Below are positions 1 to 12,671 of a stretch of DNA of 64,000 bases, piece by piece; positions within the stretch are counted from its first letter, which is position 1; each line of letters starts with the position of its first letter. The DNA comes from Amoeboaphelidium protococcarum. Its lineage: Eukaryota; Aphelidiomycota; Aphelidea. The notes beneath the pieces are model-generated. The model worked only from the letters and a program-made list of their open reading frames with translations. It had not been told where the DNA came from and did not search any database. A program made the position numbers and the translations under genes. The stretch covers positions 2,172,687-2,236,686 of the forward strand of contig JALECJ010000257.1 in the NCBI GenBank assembly GCA_023515745.1. The letters are read 5' to 3'.

Positions 1-153
1 TGGATAGAAGATGCTCATATTGCCGGAATTGATGATGAATTTGGATTGCGCGGCATGATTTACAATCCTTTGAAATCTGAATGGGCCTTGACCGCCGGCT
101 CATCCACAATGGAGACTCAATGTAATTACATCATGTGCGGAATCAAGAAATGA
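1..153 (+). CDS. 3' end of an unidentified protein gene
   Basis: Open from the first base of the window in frame 1 and closed by TGA at 151-153, giving a 50-residue C-terminal fragment. The tail reads as ordinary coding sequence (MIYNPLKSEWALTAG near the middle, then a Cys pair in NYIMCGIKK). It contains no TAR codon, so it gives no evidence on the code. I do not recognise the family. The body lies outside the window, so length, domains and start cannot be judged. The next gene (DZIP1) starts 283 nt downstream on the same strand. Confidence 0.55.
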   Translation, partial: WIEDAHIAGIDDEFGLRGMIYNPLKSEWALTAGSSTMETQCNYIMCGIKK

Positions 154-435
154 TCTCTTATATAATATTCAATCTATCGGTATAATTAATCTCATTTTAA
201 AAGAGTGTTGTATCACCATCGAGTTCCTAAATTTTTCTGATTGACTGAGCGAGTATTTGATCTTCACCAATTCATTCAGCTGATTTGATCAAATTTTTGT
301 TTCAGTCTCTGCTTTTGTTTGACTTCTGATCACTTATTGTTCAACTGTAAAAATCATCAGTTAGTGCTTTTTGTGATATATAGTAAGCTGATATTAGACT
401 GATAATTTACTAATTATTTTGTTTATAATCTGAAT

Positions 436-2652
436 ATGCCTTCTTTGAGTAATGATAGAAAGTATTCCATTCCGATTTTGAGTGAGACTGGTGGCAAAGA
501 GAACGCAGTAAAGTCTCATTTAACGAGCAATCACATCAAAGGTGGTGGTCGAGAAGAATGTTCTATCAGTCAAGAGTCACTTAAACATGGATTCACTTTC
601 AGTAATAACAAGTATGAATCTGTGGACTGGAGACTTTTATCTTCGGTGAGTGTGGAAAAGATTTAGGAGAAGGTTGACATCGCCGCATTACAAACAGTGC
701 TGAGAAACATGGCTCACTGTAACATTGAGAATGAACGTCTGGACGGGGTGGATCCGAATTTTGTTAAATTGTTCAAACTTGCGCAAATGTCCATTGAATA
801 TCTACTGCACAGTCAGAATTATCTCATCAATAAGCACTAAAGTTCTGTCAGTAATTCACAGGGAGGTAATGGTAAGCATAAGCAATTTCTCACTTAATTG
901 GAGCAGGAGAGTAAGGAGAAGAGTGAGTAAATCTCATCGCTGCGTAAAGAGGTGAAAGCTTTAAAGAGAACAGTGTACGCGTATCAGCTATGGAGCAAGA
1001 TTCCAGGTGGAGTTAATCCAAAGTAGCCAGTAGTGGCTGCGTATTTCAGATGTAAGCATTGTCCAAAGGTTTTCAATTCCGAGTACTATCTTGAATGTCA
1101 TTTGGATCGGAGACACGGAGATTAGCCTAACTATATCAAGGAGTCGATGGAAGAGTAGATTCAGTCTTTGCATAACAAATCCAAGGTGAATAATGTCGAT
1201 GTTGTTGATAAGATTACGAGTACGATAGAGCGATTCTCTACCAAGATAATGGAAACTGAGAGATCATTGCGCACTGATATGGAGAATAAATTATAATCTG
1301 AGGTGGCACGGAGAGAGTAACAGTTGGAGAAGAGCTATAAAGAGGAGATTAAGAAATTGGAAAAGACTTTGGCTGAGTATAAAAGTTCAATTAATAAGCA
1401 AGTGGATGAAGAGAAGAAACTATTAAATAGTCAGAGGTTGGACTAAGCTGAGGATAAGAAGAGAGATTAGTAGATTCTAAAGAGAATTGATGACAGATTT
1501 GCAGAGATTTTGTTTGATCTGCAGGAGGAAGTTCACGATGAGATATCCGGATTGAAGGAAAATTTATCTATAAATTAGCATCAGCTACTGAGTCAATTTC
1601 ATGCTGACTAGTAGCATTAGAATGATGATAATTTGGAAGAATTCCGAGTGTCTCCAATCGAAGAAGAACCTCCGGTAGCGGAGCAATAGAAGGAGCAATT
1701 TGATCCAAACAAGTGGGATGGTTATCTGAATGTGATGAACTCTTTCAAGGCCAAGTCTTTAAAGCGATTTCCAGAACTCAAGTCCAAGTACTAGTATGAT
1801 GACGCCACCCTCAAATAGCAGAAGAATAAGATCAAGTCGATGCTGAACTAGTCTGTGAAGGACGATTTGGACCTGACCACAATGTCTGACCAGGATGCAA
1901 TTGACATGTTTAAAGCTCGCGTAATGGATCAAGTAATTGATTCAGATGGTGGTGCAGATAAAAGTAGTCCCTATTCTCAAGTTATGAAGTCATTTATCTC
2001 TAATCAGGTGGATAATATTGCGGCCAAGAATTTTAAACCCAAGATTTAAAAGCCAAATTTGTCAGTGTAAACATCTCTACCTCCAACGATTAAATCGTCT
2101 CAGAAGAAGTGGGATATCATGAATGCCTCGCCTGCGTCTAATATGAAGGATACTGAGCAGCAATAATCGCGCGCGCCATCTCCAACTAAATCTATCGGTA
2201 GTATGAGCATGAGAAGTGCGTTCAGCGTTGTTGATTGGAATAAGAAATCTGGTAAGGATGATGACTTGGATACGATCAGCGATCTGACAGATGACGATAA
2301 AATGAATTAAAGTGGCATGTCCAATGTATCGAATATTAGGATGTAATCTCCTACTGCAGGTAATGATATAAAGTAAAAGAAGGCGTCTTTGAAAACAGTG
2401 TCAACAGTCATGGGACGTGCATTGTCAGCATTCAAGAAGAGCCATGGGCTGTAAGATGCAAAAGAACTTTCTGCTAATAGGACCGATGATGTCGATGTGA
2501 GCGACGTTACAGACAGTGACGCGGAGTAACCAAAGAGCAGTTCAAAGAATGTAAAGCCCAAGTTAAATTTGGATATAGTAAAGAGTAAACGGCTGAGAGG
2601 TGAGTTGGATCTTGGCGATGATGATAATGATGTTTTAAATGCTGAAATTTGA
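436..2652 (+). CDS. DZIP1: DZIP1 / Iguana-like ciliary-base protein
   Basis: Single exon, 738 residues, ATG at 436, stop TGA at 2650. The N-terminal Dzip-like region has the family signature VDWRLLSSVSVEKI followed by VDPNFVKLFKLAQ and a leucine-rich stretch. A single C2H2 zinc finger follows (C206, C209, H222, H227). The rest is charged, Lys/Glu-rich and likely coiled coil. Dozens of TAA/TAG codons fall in frame. Known DZIP1 proteins sit at the mother centriole or basal body and act in transition-zone assembly and Hedgehog/PKA signalling in animals. Its presence implies a cilium or flagellum at some life stage (inference). Convergent with UTP15, 63 nt between stops. Confidence 0.88.
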
Positions 2653-2715
2653 TAAACTATGATAGTTATTAAAGATTCAAATAGTGAACTCTATTATTTT
2701 ACTTGTTCATAACGA

Positions 2716-4511
2716 TCATGATGATTATAAGTTTAGCGAAAAGTTGCACATCATCTCCAAGGCGCCAGATAGCTTCTTCAAGTTGTCCAATGTTTCCACC
2801 TCCTCTCTAACCTTGGCCTTGATCTTGGCCATTATGACACGACACTCTTCACTTTGATCCAGGTACGATCCGTACTTGTCCAGCAGAATTTAAAACGCCT
2901 CCTATAAAATAGTAAAGTACCGAGGATTCAAAAGATTATTGAATATAAAATGCAATATTGGAAATAGAGCAGTGGCATCGCGTCCAGATAGAGCAATCTT
3001 GAGTCCATCTCCACGAAAGCGCAGGTCGGCAAGTAAAGCCACGATAGTCGCCGGAGAATTAGATAACTCAATGGCCATATCCAAAGCCTCTTTATACTCG
3101 AAAGCTTTCAATTTCTTCTCATATGGCCGCAATCGTTTCCTCCTCTTCTGATCCTGACCAACCACAATGTCATCTTCATCAGCAGGTCTGTACTGACCGC
3201 GCATAAAATATGCTCTACTACCGGGCAATAGTTTCATATCACGTTCATTTCTATTCCTGGGAGCAGTCAATTTAAGACCCAGGTGATAGATACTACTCTC
3301 CTAATCCTTTGCAGAGAGTGACAACTATACATCACCATTGACGGTCACTTGAACACGTCGCTCCTTGATCGTCAGTAAACCATTAGGCATACCAGCGTAC
3401 AAATGCTATTCATTCTTGGATAAAGCCAATGACAGTACTGGAGTAGCGTATTTAAAACTGTGCACGATATTCCAATCTGTAGTATTCCAAACCTTGACAC
3501 TTTGATCCAATGATGAGGATAAAATACGTGAATGATCAGAATTAAAACACAGATCAGTGACAGTTTTTTGATGACTGGATATAGGCTCTTGCATTATTCT
3601 ACCACTAGATCCACCTAAAATGTCCCACAGATACAGCGAATTAGAAGATGCAGACACCAGCATCGCATCTCCTGGAAATGCTAATATAGACTCAACAGGA
3701 TGATGCGCGGCACCTGCCTCAACACTCGAATGATCCAGCGACAGGACGGCTCCCTTTTTGGTTCGAATATCAAACATTTTCACGGTTCCATCATATGATC
3801 CAGTGAAGAACAGGTTAAATCTATTTGAGCTGACGCAGCTACTTCTCACGTAATCATTATGAATGTGCTTCCATTCGCAGACAACCTGTCCCTAAGGAAT
3901 ATCCATTAAGCGAACAGTTCTATCATCGCCAGCAGCTATCACATGAATGTTGTCATTCAGGAAACGCGTAGTATGAATACCGCGACCACTAAGTTTATCT
4001 CCAGCTTTGTTATTATTATTATGTGAGGTTTAGGTATTACCCATGGACGAAGAATCACCTGATGCAAACTTAAAAGTTCTCAATATAGCTCTACTGGACA
4101 CGTCAAATATCTGCACTTGACCCGTGGCATCACCAGCGGAAATCAATCTCCCATCAGATCTCCACGACGCGCAATGCACAACATCTTTAAATCTCGCAAT
4201 ACTCTTCTTCACCTAATTATTCTTTCCATCATAAATCTAAAGACGCGTAGATGAGGCAATCACAGCATCATAAGGCGCAATCGGGGAGCATTCAATCGAC
4301 GTGATTGCAGCAAATTCTTTCGCATGCACCACACTCTACATTATTGCATTAGATATTTCATGATGATGATGATGATGATGATATGTAGAATAATAGATGG
4401 AAATACCTTGAATTTAGAATAATATCGAGACTCTGGACTGAGCTATTTATCAACAGACTTGTGATATTGCCCAGTCTCTAATCGCTTAAACTGATTGTCT
4501 ATTTGCATCAT
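2716..4511 (-). CDS. UTP15: UTP15, U3 snoRNP / t-UTP WD40 protein
   Basis: Two exons: 4407-4511 and 2716-4335; intron 4336-4406 (71 nt, GTATTT...ATGTAG). The protein is 574 residues, starting MMQIDNQF (ATG 4511, or the next codon). WD40 repeats occupy about residues 70-370 (for example SGDATGQVQIFD, GSYDGTVKMFDIR, SSSLDQSVKVWN). The C-terminal UTP15 domain has EYKEALDMAIEL, FRGDGLKIALSGRD and LHFIFNNLLNPRY. UTP15 belongs to the t-UTP subcomplex that couples Pol I transcription to 18S rRNA processing in the nucleolus. The intron carries a (CAT)n run just before its 3' splice site. It shares a 166-nt divergent promoter with the uL23m gene. Confidence 0.92.
4338..4406 (-). repeat. (CAT/ATG)n microsatellite inside the UTP15 intron
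   Basis: On the + strand, 4359-4382 is a near-perfect run of GAT triplets. It lies inside the first intron of UTP15, a little upstream of its TATCTAATG branch-like motif and TGTAG acceptor. Triplet number could vary between strains and shift the branch-to-acceptor spacing. Confidence 0.7.
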
Positions 4512-4589
4512 TTTCTGCTTTGACTTTTTACTCTTCTCTCACTGCTTTAAAAGAAGAGAACTTACACTTGAACAACGACGCGTACTTTC

Positions 4590-4620
4590 GCTTCATTTTT
4601 TCGCTTCATTTTTTCGCTCC
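4590..4620. repeat. Tandem direct repeat TTCGCTTCATTTT in a divergent promoter
   Basis: In the 166-nt gap between the UTP15 and uL23m start codons, the block TTCGCTTCATTTT occurs twice in a row (about 4590-4615), followed by a third TTCGCTCC. TTCGC blocks are E2F/GCGAAA-like. They are the only repeated element in this short bidirectional promoter, so a regulatory role is plausible but unproven. Confidence 0.5.
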
Positions 4621-4677
4621 CTTTACAGAGTTATATCATCATTCACTCAACTATAGTAAAAAATTACGATCGATAAA

Positions 4678-5244
4678 ATGGTGCTGATACATTTGCCGAA
4701 TATATCAATGACGTTCCTCAGGCCTCCGCCTTAATCAAAGCCGTTTACTCTGCACGTACTCACGTAAAAGCATTTGACTAAGCGAGATATAAAATCCTAC
4801 TTTTGTTCACTGTACAACGTGAATCCTCAAGCAATCGCTGATATTAGAACATTTGTACCTAATCGTAAACGTATTCCACATCCCCGGGCGCGTATCGTAG
4901 CAGAGGTGTACAAGCGATAGAATATGGAGACGGCGTACAGTGTATACAGATGGTAGACTATACGGAAACACGCGATCATCGAGCTGGATCCTCAAGTGGC
5001 CAGTCAGTAGAGCATAGACTTTAGATTTCCGGCTGAACCAGGCGCATGGAGATTACAGGAGTTGAAGAAGCGGGAGGAAGAGGAGAAGTCAAAGTTGCTG
5101 AAGCCTTTCAAAGAGCAAGTGCCAGACGTGACTCTGGACGTGAAGATTATGGAGAACTTGTCACTGGAAGACGATATGACTATTGGCGGATCTGCCAAGA
5201 GAAGATTACGCGTCAAATCTAGTTAAAATAGTGATAAAAAGTGA
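4678..5244 (+). CDS. MRPL23: Mitochondrial large-subunit ribosomal protein uL23m
   Basis: Single exon, 188 residues, ATG 4678, TGA 5242. The uL23 fold signature is visible: PNISMTFLRP, then FTLHVLT..HLTKRDIKSYF, then LYNVNP, as in mitochondrial L23 (yeast Mrp20, human MRPL23). The second half is basic and charged with a likely helix (LQELKKREEEEKSKLL), typical of the extended C-terminus of mitochondrial forms. No strong cleavable presequence is evident. uL23m lines the peptide exit tunnel of the mitoribosome. Several in-frame TAA/TAG codons replace Gln. Convergent with the ATP synthase subunit gene (57 nt between stops). Confidence 0.75.
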
Positions 5245-5301
5245 GAACATTATCATGATCCATTTAATAGATTATTAAAATCTTGAAATTCAATAATGAT
5301 T

Positions 5302-5670
5302 TCACTTTTTCTACTTTTGGCCAGCAGATGGAGCTTTTGGGGCACCAGAACTACTCCTCAGCAGACTCTTTAACGCATCGACGCCCTCAGGAACTTCATC
5401 AGCCTACATAAACACATTCACACTCATATATGTTACCAGTTTATTGCAAATATAGATTTAATATGGAAAAAGTAAGATATTACAAATTTCTGAGCAGGCT
5501 TTACATTCTTCAACTCTTTAATGTATAGTTCCTAAAGTAGATCAGGCTTTGGAGCTACACACATTCACATACTGTACATCACAGTTTATAAAAATTCAGG
5601 ATCATATTCTTCTTCAATGGGTCATACCTTTAGCTGCGAACAGTCTTTAAGCGATACGAAAATTCATCAT
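5302..5670 (-). CDS. ATP14: Mitochondrial ATP synthase subunit h (Atp14/F6-like)
   Basis: Three exons: 5628-5670, 5484-5554, 5302-5403; introns 5555-5627 (73 nt) and 5404-5483 (80 nt), both ending TGTAG. The product is 71 residues: a basic leader (MMNFRIAQRLFAAK) resembling a mitochondrial presequence, then DLLQELYIKELKNVKPAQKF, which matches the DLYLKELK core of fungal subunit h and animal F6. It ends with an Ala/Pro/Lys tail. Subunit h is part of the peripheral stalk of F1Fo. The protein is too short for unspliced ORF calling to find, and the assignment rests on one motif plus length. A tandem minus-strand GMD gene lies upstream. Confidence 0.68.
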
Positions 5671-5950
5671 TATACGGCGATAATTCTTTGATGGTAAAAT
5701 TCAATAAGTCAAATTGTAATAATAAAGAAGAGAGAGCTAAAAGAGAGAAGAGCGAGATGATCCAACTGCGAAAAAGCTCAACTTAGCTACAATGTTATAA
5801 GTTTTTTTTAAGACTGACAGTAAAAGTCCTAAATACAGCATAGAGTGGATTAAACAAGAGCAATGATCAAATTGTTGTCCATTTTTACAAAGTTATAGTC
5901 ATATTGATAATGATGATGTCATTAGTATCCTCAAATTTTAAGAATAATAC

Positions 5951-7566
<1,616 letters not shown>

Positions 7567-8233
7567 ATGTCTCAATCAGTTCCTTTCGGTAACAAATATG
7601 AAGTGAAGACTGCCACCAGAGAGAGTCGTAAGTATCAATTACACTAAAGTAGTTTCTTAATTTGATTTGTGATATCATCATCGAGACTGTGTAGCATGTT
7701 GGGTGTGTGGAAAGTTTACAACTACAGTATTCACACATAAGGATCTTGATTTCTTTTACGTCTGTCCAGGTCACCTTACAGATACGCAATTCTGCAAGCC
7801 TGTAATACCAACACCACTTGCGCCTGTTTAGGCTAAGCCTGCTCCACCGCCCGTCGTAAAGAAGGATAAAATATCAGAGGAAAAGTAGTAATCTTAATCA
7901 TAGTAATAGAGTAAAGATGGATCTGATAATGATGGTAAAAATGCAGAAGTGAACGATGGAGAGTAGAAAAGTTCTGCAGAGACCAAGAGCAGTTAGGCGT
8001 AGAAGGTGGTGGACAAGTCGTCGTAGAAAGATAAAGGTAAAAACATTAAAAGTCCTACACCCGCCCCATAGCCTGTGAAGATCAAGGAGTACATATTGGA
8101 TTAAAAGTTGTTCTACATGCGAGAGAGTTAATATCGCAAGAAAATGGCCGCAAAAGCAGCCAAGAAGGTGTACAGTCAACTACCTTCAGTACCCAGAAAT
8201 CAATTACCCAAACGATAAGATGACTTTTTGTGA
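7567..8233 (+). CDS. VFA1: VFA1-like VPS4-associated protein
   Basis: Two exons, 7567-7627 and 7695-8233; intron 7628-7694 (67 nt, GTAAGT...TGTAG). The protein is 199 residues. The exon junction builds a zinc-binding head: CWVCGKFTTTVFTHKDLDFFYVC, then a GHLTDTQFC segment, equivalent to the N-terminal Cys/His cluster of yeast Vfa1. A Gln/Lys/Asp-rich linker follows, ending in a charged helix (YRKKMAAKAAKKVY). Yeast Vfa1 binds the ESCRT ATPase Vps4 at endosomes. The family is mainly fungal, which supports a fungal affinity. The linker is unusually rich in TAA/TAG Gln codons. Confidence 0.78.
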
Positions 8234-8409
8234 TTATAGATTGTTATTATCATTATTCTAAATTCAGTTCATATCGTCGCAGTATCAAGACACGCCATTA
8301 CATTTTATTTCGCGTTCAGGTGCTCAATTCCCTTGCTGATCAATCTTCCCTTTAATGAGCGATATCTTTACTGAAGTTATATCGATCGTTATACACTGTT
8401 TCTAGTAAA

Positions 8410-9141
8410 ATGAATGGATAATCGCGGCCAAAGCAGTAAAAGCTGATACCTCCTCGATAGATTAAGCCGCAGCGACACTTTGCTGGTATTGCACCTCAGC
8501 ATAATGCGATTGCTAATAAGAAGCCTTCACTTGTGGAGTAGCAAAAAGCGGGCGTTGATGAAGAGCGCCATGAAGAGCATATCGCCGGTGATAATTCACT
8601 TGAGAGAACCGCAGATGAAACGCCTGAAGAGCGCAGTAAGAGGTTAAGGGAACTGGCTATGCAAAAGATATTGAATACTGGTAGCATGAATACTCAACCA
8701 CCTCAATAACAACCAGATAAGTAAATCACGTCACATACTATTATAAATGGCGCGCAAACACATTAAAAATTGCGATACAGTCTGCATTAAAATATTGTGG
8801 TAGGTGGAGCTGATTAAAGAAGCTTGGATCCCGTCGCAAGTAGAGATAGTAATGTAGATTTAAATATTGGATTCGTGTCTAAAGAGGAGCGACTTACTGG
8901 CTCCTAAAAGTCAAATACAGAGAATGAGTAAAGAATGCTATCACTATAGTAAGAATAGTAGAGGGAGGAAACTAGGCGCCTTCTTATATCTAAAGTTGTT
9001 CAGTAAGAAACAGTCGAAGATGATTTATAATTTGGCGGAACTGATGATACAGATTATTTCGATGGCGATGATGATTATGCTCTTTAGGAGTACGAGTAAT
9101 GGAAGTAGAGAGAGCTAAGACGAATAGAATCTGGCATATGA
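8410..9141 (+). CDS. MFAP1: MFAP1/Spp381-like spliceosomal protein, short form
   Basis: Single exon, 243 residues. The N-terminal half is low complexity. The conserved part is GFVSKEERLT, ETRRLLISKVVQQE, then an acidic DDTDYFDGDDDYA block and YEQWKQRELRRIESG, matching the FV-KKeR-T and EYE-WK-RELKRI signatures of MFAP1, a B-complex tri-snRNP factor. The stop (TGA 9139) falls right after the RELRRI motif, so the long C-terminal region of animal MFAP1 is absent. This resembles the shorter yeast Spp381. No splice site that would extend it is evident. Convergent with COA4, 58 nt apart. Confidence 0.7.
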
Positions 9142-9199
9142 ATATCTTTTATGAGTATGTATATAAATTCATTAACCTTAAAAATGTAATAATAAGTAG

Positions 9200-9421
9200 T
9201 CACGCGTCATTTGACTTCTGTTACCTTTTAGTCGTCTTATTCATATCAAAACACTCTTTAAATCGCATCATCTCCTCTTAACACTTCCGCCAGTCCTTGT
9301 ACTTCAAATAACACTCCTAAAGCTACTCATTCTAAGCAGCACACCCCGAAGCATTTATGCGTTGCTCATACTCATCAGCATCCTCTTCATCATCCACTTT
9401 TAACGCGTTTCGTGGTCTCAT
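9200..9421 (-). CDS. COA4: COA4-like twin CX9C mitochondrial protein
   Basis: 73 residues, one exon, ATG 9421, TGA 9200. It reads DADEYEQRINASGC, then Cys-x9-Cys in the first helix (CAAQNEQLQEC) and Cys-x9-Cys in the second (CQEEMMRFKEC), with the family motif YLKYKDWRKC. This is the CHCH fold of cytochrome c oxidase assembly factor 4 (CHCHD8). Such proteins enter the mitochondrial intermembrane space through Mia40. The upstream in-frame TGA fixes the start. Three of its Gln residues are TAA/TAG, which is why the gene is invisible under the standard code. Confidence 0.88.
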
Positions 9422-9528
9422 CGGCTGTTATAGTCGGATTGTTGCATCACAAAGATAAAAAATCAAGAATAAAAGAGGAGTATCGCCCGAAAACTATCAT
9501 ATCATATCATTCTATTGGTTTACTACTA

Positions 9529-9546
9529 CATCATCATCATCATCAT
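9529..9546. repeat. (CAT)n microsatellite
   Basis: Short perfect CAT/ATC run in the small gap between the COA4 start and the stop of the FHA-protein gene. Similar GAT/CAT runs recur elsewhere in the window (4360, 5905, 17900, 58340). Confidence 0.6.
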
Positions 9547-9567
9547 TACACAGTACCTACCGCTTAC

Positions 9568-10595
9568 TCATTTCTTTTTTGAGTACTTTACATATTTAGA
9601 CGCGACATTAATAAAAGAGCTAGGGAATCCCTTCAGACTGCGGTAGAATGCAATCAGCTGAGAGTCTTGCTTCTTTGCCAAGTCCACTAACGCGTCTTTC
9701 AACTCCGTGCTCTCCCATTTCAGAGACTCTATAAATGCAGCACAATCGACTGCCGCCTATGCGTCGGATGACAATTTATTGGCAGGGTCTGATTGCTATC
9801 TATCAACAACATTACTATCTGATGCAATAGATGATTATGTATTACCCAACTACGACTTTATCAAAGTCACCGTGTTGTCGTTTCTAATCGACTGGCTGGT
9901 CGGAGAGACAGTGCTCACGCGACGCAATTAATCATTGGCCACCTGATCCATGGAAGTGACGGTTGCAGCAGTGGTGGTTATCTACACAGAATTTCTCAGC
10001 TTCTTCAGCGGACTATTTATATCGGCGACCAGACTATTCCATATGGTGTTGAACTCGTCATCTACAGTGGCTCTCACATCGTTATCCATAGTGACATCAA
10101 CGTATGCTTCCTCTTCCGCTGGCTCGTCCTGATCTTCTTCATCCTCCTGTCCAGGCAATTTTACTTTCATGACAATTGATTGATGAAATGCTACATAGTT
10201 GCGTCATTAGATATGGTTTTTAATTAGATTAAAATTAAATTAAAAAACTTACTTCCGCCTTAATTAAAGTCTTCACCCAACTTAATAATGTCACCATCGT
10301 GCAATTCAGTGGGAAGACTCTCCATACCTTGTGGGGAAAGACGTTACCCATTCAAGAATGTACCGCTAGAGCTCTTGGTGTCTTGAACATAGAATCTATC
10401 AATGTCATACGATAATTTACAATGCATCCTTGATACCACCTTAGATGGAAATCTAATCATCGTGGCTGACTGGGATTCCTGATTGTCCAACTATCTGCCC
10501 AGTGTTACGGGCTAACTCAAGATCAACGTGCGTTTCCCTTGAAAGCTATTATTCTCAGGTATCAGCACCAAGGTCATACTCTCAGTCTCTGACAT
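9568..10595 (-). CDS. SLMAP/Far10-like FHA-domain protein
   Basis: Two exons, 10253-10595 and 9568-10190; intron 10191-10252 (62 nt, GTAAGT...TGTAG). 321 residues. The FHA domain covers about residues 10-120: VTLGRQ, RFPSKVVSRMHCKL, VQDTKSSSGTFLNG, then ELHDGDIIKLGED. The intron joins this to GGTFHQSIVMKVKLPG, the closing FHA strand, exactly as in SLMAP and yeast Far9/Vps64-Far10. The remainder is acidic, then Ser/Gln-rich, with no obvious C-terminal membrane anchor, unlike animal SLMAP. Family members read phospho-threonine within the STRIPAK phosphatase complex. PP4R3 and a MAP kinase are encoded elsewhere in this window. Confidence 0.8.
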
Positions 10596-11023
10596 TTTCT
10601 TGGCACAGCTATATAGATAAAATAGAGTCTCTGCTTAAATGGATGAATGAATGTCAGTCAGTAAAATTAATAAAAGAGAATGTGCCTTCAATAGGCCATC
10701 AACACTTGAAACAATCAGTTTTATGCCTATTAATAGCAATTTCATTAATTACTTTAATTACAATATCAAAATTAAGTAATTTATATAATCGAAAAAAATA
10801 CAAGTAGAGTTACGCTGTAGTTGCAAAATCCACACGTTCCAGTAATTTATAGAGATGACCGACTTGCATTGGGTATTGATTAAATTTCATTACAAAGGGA
10901 GATCTCTCTGATGGATGGATGGATGGAGACTGGACGCGTTCCATTTCCTTTTCAAATTGAATTTATTTTAGTGCAATAATGCGCTTCAATTTACTGATTT
11001 AAGGACTGCAGAATATTTAAATT
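10596..11023. promoter_or_regulatory. Divergent intergenic region FHA gene / JmjC gene
   Basis: 428 nt between two divergent starts. AT-rich, with a GATG tetranucleotide run at 10912-10926. No ORF with family resemblance and no RNA gene recognised. Probable shared promoter. Confidence 0.45.
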
Positions 11024-12535
<1,512 letters not shown>

Positions 12536-12671
12536 ATTTGCAATGTTTGATTATGATAAGCTAATGTATGTATAACTGGAAATTGAGTACTATTTTCGAT
12601 ATTTTATCACTTTATTACGCCGCCTCTAAATTCTACATGTCATCTAACTCTTCATACCATCATTATCATCA

